Shown here: positions 10,889 to 23,830 of the stretch, in pieces
Layout: the number at the start of each line of letters is the position of its first letter
Position numbering within the stretch: position 1 is the first letter of the stretch
Assembly: GCA_033807775.1 (NCBI GenBank)
Contig: CM066313.1
Coordinates: 59,938,484-60,002,483 of the forward strand
Reading direction: 5' to 3'
Source of the DNA: Saussurea involucrata
Lineage: Eukaryota; Streptophyta; Magnoliopsida; Asterales; Asteraceae
DNA length: 64,000 nucleotides
The notes under the pieces: model-generated
Told to the model about the DNA's origin: nothing
Database searches by the model: none
Seen by the model: only the letters and a program-made list of their open reading frames with translations
Translations under genes and position numbers: made by a program

Positions 10889-13050
10889 GGCAATTAGAGT
10901 AACATAGAATATAGCTTTTCGTATACTAGGATGCGTTTCACTATCATTTCTACTCTTTGTGGTATTGGTTTGAATAAACTAACATTCATGTTTTGAAAAA
11001 AAGGAAAAAAATTCTACTATGAAAATTTCCCTTAGTTGCGGGCGTGAGCTTTAAGCCAACGATCGTGAGCAAACATTTTGTCCAGATTTTGGGTGTTCCT
11101 CATGGGCGTGAGCGTTATAAGGCATGGACGCGACCAAGCTTTCTACCCAAATTTTGAAGTATTCTCGCGTGTGTGAGCAATATAGAGCGTAGGTGTGAGC
11201 AACCTGAGATTAAATGGTTAATCAAGGTTAACGTTGCAATAAAATAAACTATTGGTACATTCCTTCCTTATCTTTTTTACATATCTTGTTGTTTTAGCTC
11301 CGTATATTAATCTTAGTCGTTAGGCATGGCTACCCTTGACTCGTATGCTTCAATCATACACACCATACCTATATCCTCTTCCCCACCCGTACCCCGTACC
11401 CAGGTAACTTTTGACACTAATTAGCACTTTCACGCGCCACAATCCGAGAGGCAGGCGGATGATCAGAAGCCACACGCCTCTAGCCCACAATCTCAAACTG
11501 ATGCTTTGAGCGTGCAATTAGATCAAGTGGCTACCGGCACTCGTCAGGCACGACTTTTGGTTGGGGATATCCACAAATAGTTTGTTGATGTTGCTCATTT
11601 CCCGCATCGCGATTTTTAGGCGTTGTTTTCTTTCCCCAACACCCTTACACAAGCACACAAGCGTAGGTTGTGGGTGGGTGTTTTCTTTTCCCTTACTTCT
11701 TGTTTTAGTTTCCTTTATGCATATAAGGCACACTTAGTTAGTTGCATTTCATACATGCGTTTTATCTCGTGCGTTAAGAATAATGCTCCTTTTTGTTTGT
11801 GGGTGGCGAATTTCTTTCCTTTTCTTGTTTTAGCTCTTTGTTCTTAATCTTATTTTTGGTGTTCGTAGTCTTTATAACCATGTTGTAAATATTTTTTTAA
11901 GAAACATTTTTTTTGCTTTAGTTGGTCATTTGCATGCACCACCTTGGATATTGCTACATGTTACCTCTAGGGTTATTTTTCTTATCGTAGCCCCCTACAA
12001 ACTTGAATGGGTTAACACCTTGTGAGAATTTGAGCGATATTGGATTGACACACTCATAATCAATCTCATTTTCGTCCTTTTTGTGTGTTACCTCCTGTCG
12101 AGGTGTATCTTTAGGTGTTTGGCAAAGTTCTCGTTTAGGATAACTGTGAAATTGCATAAAGGCCATTATTTCATAATAAATCCGCATTGAAAAAAAAAGA
12201 ACCCAAAAATATTTTTCCTTTCGCAACCACTTTGAGCCTAAACACTAGCCTTTCATTTGAATACCCCAAAAAAACCCAAAAAATGTACACTAAAGTTAAA
12301 ACTTCCCGAAATGACATAGATTTAGACATTTAGCAAGAAATAAACACAAACATAGCTTGTGGGTGGTTTGTTGAATTTTTAAAATAAGCATAACTTGTGG
12401 GTTAAAAAAACCCTATACAAAAAAATACAAAAAATAGTGTTATAGCATTTAGTCTTTGCCTATAAATGCAAAGTATGTCGTTAATCCATCGAAAACATTA
12501 GGAAGAGCCTAAATGTGCATAAAAAGAAACCCTATAAATAAATGCTCATAACCCGATTAGTATTCCTAACCCTTTCGTACCCCTTAACCTTACCCGAAAG
12601 TCCTCTATTTGTGTAGTTTTACAAAAATCTTTAGATTTGAGAATTATTTGAAGCACATCAAAAGTGAACTTCCTATTTCTCGATTGGGAAGTCATTAAGC
12701 GTATACACAAATCCAAAAACACACTTGAGTGAATTGAGCGAAACTGCAAGCCTCCATTCTCTTAGATCACTCTCCCCTCCCTTATTAGTTACGATAATGT
12801 AAGCAAAGTTGTATTTGGTGGAACTTTGGTAAATATATGTTTCTTTTACTATTGTTAATCTGAGTGCGTGGTAATGAGTTTCATTTTTACACGGGGAAAC
12901 CAAATCATTGAGTTATTTTTAGTGAGATCGTGTATTAACTTGTTTTTATGGTCATCAAGGTCGTTGTTTGTTTTATTTTCCCTTACCTTCTCCATTTCAC
13001 CCTCTCTTTAAGATAAATTGGTCTAGATACTTCCTTAGGAACAAGGAAGT
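10889..13050 (+). other. Internal region of K; no gag-pol
   Basis: Only about 2.2 kb separates the PBS from the PPT-like tract near 13055, and no frame encodes gag, protease, reverse transcriptase or integrase. A short open stretch after ATGGCTACCCTTGACTCG at 11325 may be a gag remnant but stops after about 28 codons. GTGTGAGC/CGTGAGC phrases repeat at 11040-11215. The structure suits a large non-autonomous or deleted derivative. Nothing else was recognised in 11.5-13.0 kb. Confidence 0.45.
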
Positions 13051-13054
13051 TTTA

Positions 13055-14138
13055 GCTTGGGGGTATTTTGTTTCGCACGTTTTATTACCATTTTATAGCA
13101 TACTTACATCATTTTTTGTGTTCATTTCTAACGTGTCTCATGCATTTTTCTTAGCTTTTTGTTTAGTTTTTCTCTTTTCGATGCCTATTGCTTTATCGCA
13201 GGCATATTAATGTTTCCGCGAGCTTTTTTAGTGTGTGTGAACTCGAGAAATAGAAGAAGGTAGTAAGTGCAAGTGGTGTAGAAAACGAAAAAAATAGAGA
13301 AAAGAAGTTAGAAGCTGCTAATGCCTACGAGTGATTGGCTGTGTGGCCGCGAGCAAGAGGAATCCGGAGTTTGTACAAATTTGAACTACTCGCGTCCGCG
13401 AGCATTAAAGAGCGCCCCCGCGAATGGCATTGCTGGTCCGTTTTTTCTATTTTTGATTAGGGCTATTTCGGTAATATGGACCTGGATATTTAAGCTTTTT
13501 GGTGCTTTCTTTTTGGGCAAAGACCCCTATCATTATTTTTTCCGTTTTTTAGGGTTTCCATTACGTATTAGTGTAGATCTTTAGCTTAATTTGGGGATTG
13601 GAGCTTACAAACTCTGGAATTGCAACTATAGCCATGGATTGAACTCGATTTTGAGCATGAATCTATGAATTCGAGAGTAATTGTATCTTCTTCTCCCTTT
13701 TATGCTTTCTTTGATTTCTTAATTTGTATTTATAGCTTAGATATTTGAACTTTAGTTGTTAGTTTCAATTTTCTGCAACTATTTGGTTTGTAGTTCTAGA
13801 TTCTTCAAGTAACTTCTTAGTTTTTACTTTTTCTTTGATTTTGGCTATGTTTGATATTTGCAACACATAATGTAACTCTATTACTTCATTCTTCTTCAAT
13901 ATTGTCTTAGCATTCATGTTTGCTAAATTAGACTTTATCATTGTTTCAATGTTCTTGATAATCTAGATCTAGGGTTCATGTGTTTTATCATTTCTAAATT
14001 GTTTTCTTCATAGATAAGCTCTTGTTGAATCATGTTATTAGTTTAATTTTTTATTTTCTCAATTCTTGTTCAATTGATTTTTAGCAATTTAATGTTTCTT
14101 TGATTTATGTTTGGTTAAATCATCGTTTAATGTGAATA
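13055..14138 (+). mobile_element. PPT-like tract and 3' LTR-like sequence of K
   Basis: AGCTTGGGGGTA at 13054-13065 has the form of an Athila-group polypurine tract. The following 1.07 kb, with a GAATTCGAGAGTAATTGTATC segment (13665-13685) and long T-rich stretches, looks like an Athila-type LTR. It is cut at 14138 by the start of LTR fragment L, so it cannot be compared end to end with the 5' side. Confidence 0.45.
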
Positions 14139-14599
14139 TTGTTGGGTTTTGTTCAAAACTAGATTTCAAAAATCATAATATTTGCAACGGAAGCTTAAAA
14201 ACTTTGAACAATATTAAAACATTTTAACACCCACCAAGGATCCATTTGCATGCACATGAAAGATTAAAACACATACATAGGGGGTTTTAGAAAGTACAAC
14301 CTTTGTAGTCCTTTGCAAAGTCTTCTAGTTTGATGAAGATGGAGATGGCAAGAACTCAAGGAAGAGTTCCTCTAGAGAAGTCCACCAACAAGCTCCAACA
14401 CCTTGATGTATGCTAGTACCTTCTTGAACTTTGTTGCAAAGAGAACTTATTCAAGTGTACAATATACTTAAATTTGGAAGAACAAAAACACACACACAAA
14501 GTGTGTATTTCGGCCAAAATGGAGAGAGGAGAGGGAGAGAAAAACTCTTCTTTCTTTTGTTGGTTTTGCATGTGTATTTTAAAAATGAGATGAAAAGTA
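14139..14599 (+). mobile_element. LTR fragment L (copia-like), interrupted by A
   Basis: It begins TGTTGGGTTTTGTTC and contains TTTGCAACGGAAGC, both common at the start of plant copia LTRs. After 461 bp it is interrupted by the TGTTAG start of element A. The rest is not found in the window, because A lost its 3' end. Confidence 0.45.
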
Positions 14600-14834
14600 T
14601 GTTAGAGAATTATTGTAGCTATCAAGACAGTATTAATGTCTTGTACTGTTCTTCTTAGTAGAGGCATGGACATGTCATGGCCCTACTATATAAAGAAGAC
14701 TCCTTTGTTAATTCCAAAACAATTGTAAGCATTAGTCATTTTACTCTTTAAAGATAAATACATGGATGACTTAGTTTGCTCTCTAGATTCTCTCTACATT
14801 GTTCTTGATTACTTGCTAGATTCTGGGTTTATCA
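14600..14834 (+). mobile_element. 5' LTR of element A
   Basis: TGTTAGAGAATTATTG to TTTATCA, 235 bp, followed by two T and the PBS. It is near-identical in layout to the 234-bp LTR of F. This is short for a Sirevirus LTR. A TATA box lies at 14687-14694. Confidence 0.85.
14687..14694 (+). promoter_or_regulatory. TATA box in the A LTR
   Basis: TATATAAA, preceded by GGCCCTAC and conserved at the same place in F (48845-48852). Likely core promoter for the genomic transcript. Confidence 0.7.
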
Positions 14835-14836
14835 TT

Positions 14837-14848
14837 TGGTATCAGAGC
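14837..14848 (+). other. Primer-binding site of element A
   Basis: TGGTATCAGAGC, complementary to the 3' end of plant initiator tRNA-Met, 2 nt after the LTR. Confidence 0.92.
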
Positions 14849-15284
14849 ACAAACAGGAGATTCAAGCAGATTAAGATCCATATTGAAGATTTTTTTCACT
14901 AAGATGAAGATTTCGGACCATGCAGATATCACTGTTCATCTGATCACTTTTCATTCAGACATTGATTTTTTCTAATTTCTGATTTCTTGGATCAATTCTT
15001 GGCATCACTGAACTCGGAATTGATTTCTGAACAACTTTAATTCTTGAATCATCATCAATTACTGCACATAATCATTAGATTTGATCATTTTAGAAATTTT
15101 GTTCGAAAACCCTATTTCACTGTTTTGGATCTTAATTCGATTAAATTGATCGAATTAGAATTTGTGATTAACTAAGAAAGTGTGCGGACTTTGATTTCGA
15201 GCAAATCAATGCTAATTTCGTGTTATTTGATCAAGAATTGAGAAAGTTATGGCTGAATCTGTGATTTTCGAGTTCGAAGTGAAG

Positions 15285-15790
15285 GTTTCGGATCATTCAT
15301 ACGGATTTCGGATCATTCATATGGATTTCGCACCATTCAAGTTTTTCGAAGTGTTCAAGTGTTGGTTTCGGATCCAGTTAAGTCCTAAATCTGTGGTTTC
15401 GCACCCTGTTAGGTTCGAATTCTTGAGGTTTCGAACATAGTTAAGTCCGAATTCTGGTGGTTTCGGATTAGTATTCATTAGTTGTAAGTTTGTTTTTGTA
15501 CAAGTGTTGGATTCGTACCAAGTTAGGTTCGAATTCCGTGGTTCCGCACCCATCTACGTCCGAATTCTGAGGTGAAGTTTGTAATTGGATTCGAATTTGT
15601 CTAAGTGTTGATTTCGCACCAAGCTAAGTCCGGATTCAGGGATTTCGTACTCAGTTGCATTCGAATTCCTTGGTTTCGCACCATACTACATCCGAAATCA
15701 GAAGATTTCGCACCGTATAGATCCGAAATCTGAAGGTTTCGCACCATATTGCATTCTAATTCTGTTGGTTTCGGACCCTTGTGTTGAAAT
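15285..15790 (+). repeat. 31-32-bp degenerate array in the A leader
   Basis: The leader between PBS and gag repeats the phrase GGTTTCG[GC]A..TCCGAATTC; examples start at 15364, 15395, 15427 and 15459. Arms such as CGAAATC and GATTTCG face each other across a few bases, so each unit could form a short hairpin in RNA. The units are more diverged than those after pol. A matching array lies in the F leader at 49440-49935. Confidence 0.75.
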
Positions 15791-15874
15791 TTTTGAACAG
15801 TTTATTCTAAGTGTAATTTCTGTTACACTTACTGCTTGATCTTCTGAACGATCACTTTCTAGCTATTTGAAAAG

Positions 15875-18188
15875 ATGTTGAGAGATTTACTGAGTATGGG
15901 ATCAAAGAGTAAGCCTCCAGTTCTTCAAGCTGAAGAGTATTCTCAATGGAAAAAGAGAATGACTAAATTTCTAAATCATCAAAACAGAGAACTCATGCTG
16001 TCTATTCAAAATGGTCCTTACAAAGCATACATAGATATTGGTGGTATTGTTGAAACTGCTACAAGTCAGTATGTTCCTCCGAGAAGAGTTGAAAAAGAAT
16101 ACAGATATTACAATGAAGTTGACAAAGCTAAAGTTGAAATTGATGAGCTAGCTTTGACATACTTGACACAGGCCATCCCAAATGATATTTACAATCGAGT
16201 AGATAGTCGAAATATAGCTAAGGAGATATGGGATGAGTTAGAAAGGCAGTTTGAGGGATCATCTAAATCAATGAAAACCAAACAGAATCAAAGCATCAAT
16301 GCTTATGAAGGGTTTAAGGCAAATGATGGCGAATCATTGAAAGAGACCTACAATCGCTACAACATCATCCTAAATGATTTGAGAAGGAATGGAGTCGACA
16401 AATCAGAATCGGAGATAAACTACAAGTTTATCAGGAATCTTCTACCAGAATGGGATTCTTACTCCATTCAGCTCCAAATGTCAAGGGATATGGATGATGA
16501 AAAGTTGACCGATATTTTTAGTATTCTAGGTCAACACGAAGATAAAGTAAAAGCGGTTAAAGAAACGGATAAAAAGGTCGAAGAGTCGTTAGTCCTTCTG
16601 AGTGAACATAGGAAAAGTGGTACTGTGAAAACAAAGGCTTTGATTTCTGGAATGAGCAAGAAGAAGTTGAGTTTTGATGATGATGATAGTGGCAGTTCTG
16701 AAGATGAAATGGAGGATATTGCTGAAAAGTTAGCATTGTTGACCAACAAGTTTCAAAACAGGTTTAGTAGAAAGAAGTTCTATTCAAAAGCTAAACCTGA
16801 ATACAACAAATCTAACAGATATAAAAGATTTGAGAAAAAGTATGAGAAAAAGGAGGAAGAGAAAGGAGGAAGAGAAATAAGAGAAGGAGGAAAAAGAGGA
16901 TAAATAGGTGAAAGTTGTGAAAAAGGAGAGGGAAGAAAAGAAGGATAGAGATGACCGAAACTGTTTCAACTGCGGAAAACCAGGTCATTTTGCCAGTGAC
17001 TGTTGGCAAAAGAAGGTCAAGGATTCTGAATATTATCAACGTAAGGCACATCTAGCAAAAGCCAAAGAAAGTGGAAAGCATGTCAATGCTGAAGAGGAAA
17101 TTTGGCTTTTGGATTCTTCTGATGATGAAGAAGTGCATTTTACTGAAGTAAAGCACAGTCTGATGGCAAAACTGAATGAAGAAGACCAGGAATCCGAGGT
17201 ATCATTTCTATATCCTTCCAATAATTCTGATAATAATGATTCTGAAACTGAAGATGATAGATATGAAGAAATGCAAATCGGGATACTTGAACTTAATGAG
17301 AAATTTGAAAAAGCTCAAAAGAAATTTGAAGAAGAGAAAAGTTCAAAGTTGAAATATCACGATGAAGCACTTCTTTATAAAGTTTTAGCTGAGGATAGAG
17401 AACAAGAAAAAGAAGTTATTAGATCAAAAGTTAAAATGCTTGAATCTGAAATTTCTGAGTTAAAGAAGAAAATGAAAGATATAAATGATGAAAACATAGA
17501 TTTTCAGTTCACAATCAAAGTTCTTTCTGAAGAAAGAAAAGATGCTTTGGCAAAAATCAAGGAGCTTGAAGATTTAAATTATAAAAGAGGTCAGACTGAG
17601 CAAACTCTTAAATTGCTAACTAGTAACCCAAAAGATTCTCGATTTTATAATCCAAAAATGGGTCTAGGATTATCTGATGTAGATGTTCTTAAAAATGCAC
17701 CTCAAAATCTTTACACAATTGAAAAATTGGGTGAAGGTTTAAAGGAAACTCTTAAAACTGAAGAACCTAAAATTAAAAGTAAGCTTTTGAAGCAATCAAT
17801 TATAAATGAAATTCCTCCAATTTCACAAGTCTTTGTTAAATCAAGTAACGAAGTCTTACAGTAAACTATAATAACGGAGGTTCCTTCAGTGACACAAGCT
17901 TTTGTTAACACTAATAATGAAAGTTTGAAACAAAGTTCTGCTAAAGATGTTGCTTCAAATCCTTCAACTCCCTTTTCAAACAAAGAGGAAGTAAAAAAGG
18001 ATAAAGGTTCGGAAGAAAAGCCTAGATTTAATACTACAAACTTCAAATACGATGAACTAAATTCTAGTTACAAAACCAAAAGGGTTGAACTAACTGAATT
18101 TAGTTTATTATTTTCAAATGAATCTGTGGCTAAAACAACTGATAAACCTGAATCTGTTAAATCTAAATCAAGTGTTGAATTGGAGTAA
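15875..18188 (+). pseudogene. gag: gag of element A, broken
   Basis: Capsid/nucleocapsid precursor. The ATG at 15875 opens a sequence shared with F. The copia gag core (UBN2-type, about residues 75-230) shows LTYLTQAIPNDIY and LLPEWDSYSIQL. A lysine/glutamate stretch and a CCHC knuckle follow (CFNCGKPGHFASDC, 16962-17003), then acidic and long coiled-coil parts (about 17280-17600). The frame shifts between 16880 and 16907, where F reads through, and CAA has become TAA at 17862-17864. The TAA at 18186-18188 is not private: F and B carry it too. I therefore take it as the family's gag end or as a regulated stop. The CCHC knuckle would bind genomic RNA. Confidence 0.85.
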
Positions 18189-19391
18189 AAAATAATATCA
18201 GATTCTGACGAAAAGGAGTTTGTTCAGGATATCTCTTCTGAATTTCCTGATTTGAATTCGGCTTTACTTAAAATTGTGGATTTAGAAAATCAAATTTCTA
18301 AATTACAATTAAATTTTGAAAAATTAGAGGATGATTATGAGAATATTGGAATAGATCATGATCACATTCAAAAAGTCAATCTTAATTTTAAAAATGAGAT
18401 TCGACGACTTGAATCCCAATTATTCGAATTATCAAAATCTAAGGATTCAAAACATTGTGAAAAGTGTTCCAAAACAAGCTGAATTCAAAGATCAGAGTAA
18501 ATCTTCGAGTACAACTGATTCTATTGCAAATAATTCTTTAGAAAAAGTTAAATTTTTTACAGAATAGAAAGCTCTTGAACTGAGATGTGTAGAACTTTCA
18601 AAACAAGTTTCAGATTTTGAGAAAGTTCTATTTCTTGAAAAAGAGAAAAATAAAAAGGAAAGAACTGAGTTTGAAATAGAAAGAAAATATTGTGAAGTAT
18701 ATCATAAAGTGTTTTCATCAAATGTATCTAATGTCAAAACAGAACAAAATCTGAAAAGAAAAGAAAAAGGAAAATTATTCGAAACGAAATCAAATTTGTT
18801 TCCAAATAATTCTTCTAGTTCTAAGAGTTCTGACAATCTTTCTCATTCTTTCTCAGAAGTGGATGACGAAAAGTGCGTGGATCTGAAGGAGAAAGTTTCA
18901 AATAGCAAGAATAGGAATACTGATACTGAGAAATGTAATTCTTCAAATAAAAGTTGTATTCATTCGTGTAATGTTTACAAAGTTTGTGAAAATAAAAATT
19001 CCGCAATTTCTGATTCTACCTTGTTGACACAAGCAAAAAGAAGAATACATTGTGCTCATTGTTGGGATAACTACTTCAAGCTAAATAGAAATGATCTAAA
19101 GAACAAAAAGTCTAATACTTCATCTTTTTCTTTAAAATCTTCAGCGAACAAATTTGCCAAAATGTTCGGTTTCAGATCAAAGAGAGAAAACAAGAAAAAG
19201 GAAACAAAAACAATTGAAGTGAATATGGCTTGGAAATGGATTCCAAAAGATGAAGTTAACAAACCAAATTCACAAAATGACCTTACTTTTAAAGGCAAAA
19301 TTCAAGGGTCATCAACTATAATAAATAAACTGATCCGTACTAACAAGAAAGGACCCATACAGATATGGGTACCTAAGATGAGGCAATTTTC
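18189..19391 (+). pseudogene. Middle ORF between gag and protease, element A
   Basis: In frame with gag after the TAA at 18186-18188 and homologous to the clean 52367-53557 stretch of F. It encodes coiled-coil segments, then a Cys/His-rich patch (CIHSCNVYKVC, then CAHCW), a basic stretch, and ends in IWVPK just before the protease. One extra C near 18468 shifts the frame, and TAG at 18565-18567 interrupts it further. No known enzymatic domain is visible. It may be a gag extension. Confidence 0.65.
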
Positions 19392-19400
19392 TTTTTACAG

Positions 19401-22400
19401 GACCGTCATGTGTGGGTCATTGATTCGGGAGCTTCTAGACACATGACGGGGTACAAGCACTTACTGCATGATTTTACTGTACATCCTGGCGGATCGGTGG
19501 GGTTTGGTAATAATTCAAAAGGTCATGTTCGAGGCTACGGAACGTTGAAGAATGACTCGATGCAAATTGAAAAGATCTTGTATGTCGAAGGTTTAGGGCA
19601 TAATCTTTTCATTATTAGTCAGTTCTGTGACCAGGATTGCAAGGTTATATTTGACAAGCAGTATTGTTATGTTGTGGATAAGAACTGGTCAGAGATTTTC
19701 AGAGCAATACGATGTGGCGATTTATACGTAACAGATTTTGCGACTCTTATTGCTACTAATCAAGTCTGTCTTGTATCAAAAGCTTCACAAGACGAATGTT
19801 GGTTATGGCATCGAAGACTTTCGCATCAGAATTTTCGAAGCATCAACAAGCTCAGAATAGATGGATTAGTTTCCGGGCTTCCTGAATTGAAGATTGACAA
19901 AGTTTCTATCTGTCCGACGTGTGAAATGGGAAAGATGAAACACGTCTTGCACAAATCCAAACCTTTTTCTAACTGCAACAACGCCTTGGAATTAATTCAT
20001 ATGGATCTCTGTGGCCCGATGAGGACTCGGTCAGAAGGGGGAAAGAAGTACATATTGGTTATGATTGTTGAGAACTCACGCTACACTTGGTTGGATTTTC
20101 TTCGACTCAAATCTGAAGCACCTGAGCTGATAATCAAGTTCATCAAAAAGATTCAAATTCTTCTACAACGTCCAGTTCAAAAGATAAGGAGCGACAACGG
20201 GACTGAATTCAAGAATGCGACTCTCCAATCGTTTCTTAAATCCGTTGGCATCTCTCACAATTTTTCTGCACCAATTACTCCACAACAAAATGGAGTGGTT
20301 GAAAGAAAGAATCGGACGCTTGTGGAAGCAGCTCGGACTATGCTTGCCTATTCGGGTCTTCCTCCAAGTTTATGGGCTGAAGCAGTTTCCACCGCATGCT
20401 TCACACAAAACAGGACAATTATTAATAAATGTCTTAATAAAACTGCATATGAAATAATCAATAATCGCAAACCTAACATCAAATTTTTGCGTGTTTTTGG
20501 ATGCAGATGTTTTGTCCTAAAAGATCGAGAACACCTTGCAAAATTCCAAATCAAGGCTGATGAAGGGATTTTTTTGGCTATTCCTTGAACTCAAAAGTAT
20601 ATCGGGTCTACAATAATCGAACAAAATCAGTCATCGAGAGCATCAACGTTACGTTTGACGAGACTGTGACCTTGACTTATGGACAACACAGTTCAGGACT
20701 CGGACAACAATCTGAAGCTTCTACTAAAAAAGGAGTAGAACCTGTGGTGAAAACGTTTTCTAATTCTGTCTTAAATACTAATAATAATAAAGAATTAGAT
20801 TTGTTATTTCATGATGTATTTATGGAATATTGTGCAGATATGGAACCACCTATTCCTTCCGTGAATGCATCTCAACAACAGACGAGTGACAGTTTCTCCG
20901 GTCCATCTGAAGATGTCGGTGCTGGCATTTCTGGTACAAACAACGAGACTTCGAGTGAAACTAAAACTATTCTAGTTTCTGAGCCTGAATCTCAAACTGA
21001 TGTTCCGGGTTTAGTAAACACATCATCGGAGGTCTCTACACCTGAAAGTCAAATACCAGAAGTTCAAATACCTGAACCGACTCAAGTATCCTCAGCTGAA
21101 TCGACCGAAGAAATTCTTGCAGTTTTGGATGAGAAAGATTCAACGAACACTCGTGCAGAAATTCCGACTCTTCCCAGTACACATAAATGGACAAGAGCAC
21201 ATCCTCCAGAAGATATTATTGGTGACATCAATGATGGAGTGAAGACACGATCTGCGACTACAAACGAGTGTTTGTATGTCAACTTTCTGAGCTCATTAGA
21301 ACCCAAGAAAGCATCTGAAGCACTACAAGATCTAGATTGGATAAATGCTATGCAAGAGGAGTTAAATGAGTTTAAGCGCAACGATGTTTGGCATTTGGTG
21401 AAGCGTCCTAAAGACAAGACCATAGTTGGAACAAAATGGGTCTTTAGGAACAAGAAAGATGAAGCATGGATTATAGTTAGAAACAAAGCTAGACTGGTCG
21501 CAAAAGGTTACAATCAGCAAGAAGGTATCGATTATGATGAAACATACGCACCAGTGGCACGGATTGAAGCCATCAGGGTCTTTCTGGCATATGCTGCTCA
21601 CAAAAACATGAAGGTCTTCCAGATGGATGTAAAGTCTGCTTTTCTAAATGGGATTCTTCATGAAGAAGTGTATGTGAGTCAGCCTGAAGGGTTTGTCGAT
21701 CCGAAATATCCCAACAATGTCTATGTCTTGGATAAAGCTCTTTATGGTCTGAAACAAGCTCCACGGGCATGGTATGAAACTCTAACTATTCATCTGCTTG
21801 AAAATAGATACACCAAAGGTACAATAGATACAACTCTTTTTCTCAAAAAGAAAGGTGATGATTTAATACTTGTACAAATATATGTTGATGACATTATATT
21901 TGGCTCCACAAACCCTGATATGTGTAAAGAGTTTGAAGAAGTGATGAAAAGCCATTTTCAAATGAGCATGAGGGGGGAATTAAAGTTTTTTCTTGGCCTC
22001 CAAGTCACACAATCAAACGAAGGCATTCTTATCAATCAATCAAAATATATAAATGATATCCGGTGAATCAGTCGATCAAAAGTTATACCGTAGCATGATT
22101 GGATCTTTACTGTATCTTACGGCGAGTAGACCAGATATTATGTTTGCAACATCTTTTTGTGCTCGTTTCCAAGCCAATCCTAAAGAGTCACACCTGATTG
22201 CAGATAAGCGGATCTTTCGGTATCTCAAAGGCACGAGAAATTTGGGCCTTCGGTATCCAAAGGATTCGGGTTTGAGCTAATAGCTTTTACAGGTGCAGAT
22301 CATGCCGAAAATAGAATGGACAGGAAAAGCACGTCTGGTGCATGCCAATTTTTGGGAGATAAACTTGTAAGCTGGTCGTCAAAGAAGCAAAACTGTGTGT

Positions 22401-22740
22401 CAACCTCTACGGCGGAAGCAGAATATGTAGCCGCGACGAGTTGTTGTTCACAAGTAATCTGGATGAAGACGCAGCTTAAGGATTATGGATACAACATAAA
22501 CAAGATTCCAATATACTGTGATTCCAAAAGCGCAATTGCAATAACTGAGAACCTGTTCAACACTCCAAGACGAAACATATCGATGTCAGGTACCATTTTA
22601 TCAAAGACCATGTTGAGAAGGGAACTATAGAAATGCATTTCGTACCAACAGAACTAGAGTTTGCTGATTTATTAACAAAACCTTTAGATGAAAAAAGGTT
22701 CACCTTTCTAATCAGCAAACTAGGAATGTTGAATACTTAG
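19401..22740 (+). pseudogene. pol: pol of element A: protease, integrase, RT, RNase H, broken
   Basis: The protease starts with DSGAS near 19420 (catalytic D-S-G). GAG-pre-integrase and integrase follow, with the HHCC-type region WHRRLSHQNF..C..C, then the core around LIHMDLCGPM, RSDNGTEF and TPQQNGVVERKNR. A variable acidic linker (20680-21200) leads to reverse transcriptase, with YDETYAPVAR and the catalytic YVDD at 21881-21892. RNase H carries TAEAEYVA near 22410 and ends at TAG 22738-22740. Damage relative to F: a 1-bp deletion near 20575, a deletion of about 80 bp at 22056-22065, and 1-bp losses near 22265 and 22555. The protease lies in the -1 frame relative to the upstream ORF, directly after TTTTTACAG (19392-19400). 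Confidence 0.9.
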
Positions 22741-23099
22741 GCATTTCTTAGTTTTCTTTAAAGCATTGAGGGGGGGGGGGGTTGATTTTTTCATAAAGTG
22801 ATACAACTAACTGGTATGGACTCATGTTCTATGAGTACCAAGTTTTCATCTGATTGTGCAGATTTTTCTGAAGAAGAGACAACTGTTTATGCATCTGTTT
22901 AGGGGGAGCAGATTGGCATAAGTCTGTAAGAATATAGTATATAGTATATAATATACAGTTTCCTTTAAAAAAAGTATTGAGAGAGTTTAAAGTAAAAGAC
23001 TACAAAGATTTTATCTGATGTAAGAGTTTTTGAACAAGTTTGAATTTTTTTCTGAAAAAGTTGTATTTTTCTTGAAAATCATCTTGATTTCGGACTCTT
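22741..23099 (+). other. Post-pol spacer of A with PPT-like motifs
   Basis: Two purine tracts lie here: a G run of 14 (22768-22781) where F has GAGGGGGAG, and AGGGGGAG at 22901-22908. Compared with F, A lacks about 1.64 kb between the first and third PPT-like motifs of F. The flanks match F closely (ATGAGTACCAAGTTTTCATCTG). Confidence 0.7.
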
Positions 23100-23254
23100 A
23101 AGGATGCGAAACCAAAGGTTTCGAACCCTTAAGGATGCGAAACCAAAGGTTTCGAACCCTTAAGGATGCGAAACCAATGGTTTTGAACCCTTAAGGGTGC
23201 GAATTCATATGGTTTCGGATCCAATAGGGTACGAAATCAATTTTTGATAAAAAT
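23100..23254 (+). repeat. 31-bp hairpin array after pol in A
   Basis: Five units start at 23100, 23131, 23162, 23193 and 23224, an exact 31-bp spacing. The typical unit contains CGAAACCAAAGGTTTCG, a perfect 7-bp inverted repeat around a 3-nt loop. The equivalent array in F (58935-59244) has the same period with different but still pairing arms. Confidence 0.9.
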
Positions 23255-23414
23255 CACAATTTTATCTGATTCGAATTCTTTTGGAACTTTTTGCATCTTT
23301 GTTCATGCAAATTGTTCAGATGAACAGTGCCATGTCTATTTTTGTGACATGCCTTTTTCTACTGTTTGCCAAGTGGGATACTCTAAATCGTGCCAAGTGT
23401 CCAATTTTTTTAAG

Positions 23415-23423
23415 TTTAAATAG
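23415..23423 (+). promoter_or_regulatory. Degenerate TATA box before the env-like ORF of A
   Basis: TTTAAATAG stands where F has TATAAATAG (59309-59317), inside a stretch conserved between the two copies (TGCCAAGTGTCCAATTTTTT upstream). Confidence 0.45.
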
Positions 23424-23541
23424 TGTTCAAAATCTCATTTCCCACGTATTTCAAAATTGGCAAACGATTCGAATCCTCTCAAGGTGCACTGTTCATCATC
23501 TTCTTCAATCGATCTTCATCTGTTCGATTCTTCTTCATCAG

Positions 23542-23830
23542 GTAACCATTTCTTCTGATTTTGGTTTCTTTAGAATCGATTTTATCTTGGCAATCTTTCC
23601 ATCGGTTTAATTTCATCGATTTCAGTCAGATGTTATGCTTATTTGTGAAAAGTCAGTTCTTCGTGTTCTTCATATGGTTGTGTGCTTCTAGTGAATTTTT
23701 TTTTCAGAAATTTTTTCAGAAATATAGTGTGGTCCGAAATCTACACTTAGTGAATTTTTTATCAGAATTTTTTTCAAAAGTTTTTAAAAGTGTTAACCTT
23801 TTTCAGAACTGTTTTGCTTCAAATCAACAG
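23542..23830 (+). other. Putative leader intron of the env-like unit, A
   Basis: Donor TTCATCAG|GTAACC at 23542 and acceptor AATCAACAG ending at 23830 enclose 289 bp, T-rich. The same donor and acceptor flank a 722-bp stretch in F. Donor context, polypyrimidine content and position just before the ORF support an intron. It is a prediction from sequence only. Confidence 0.5.
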
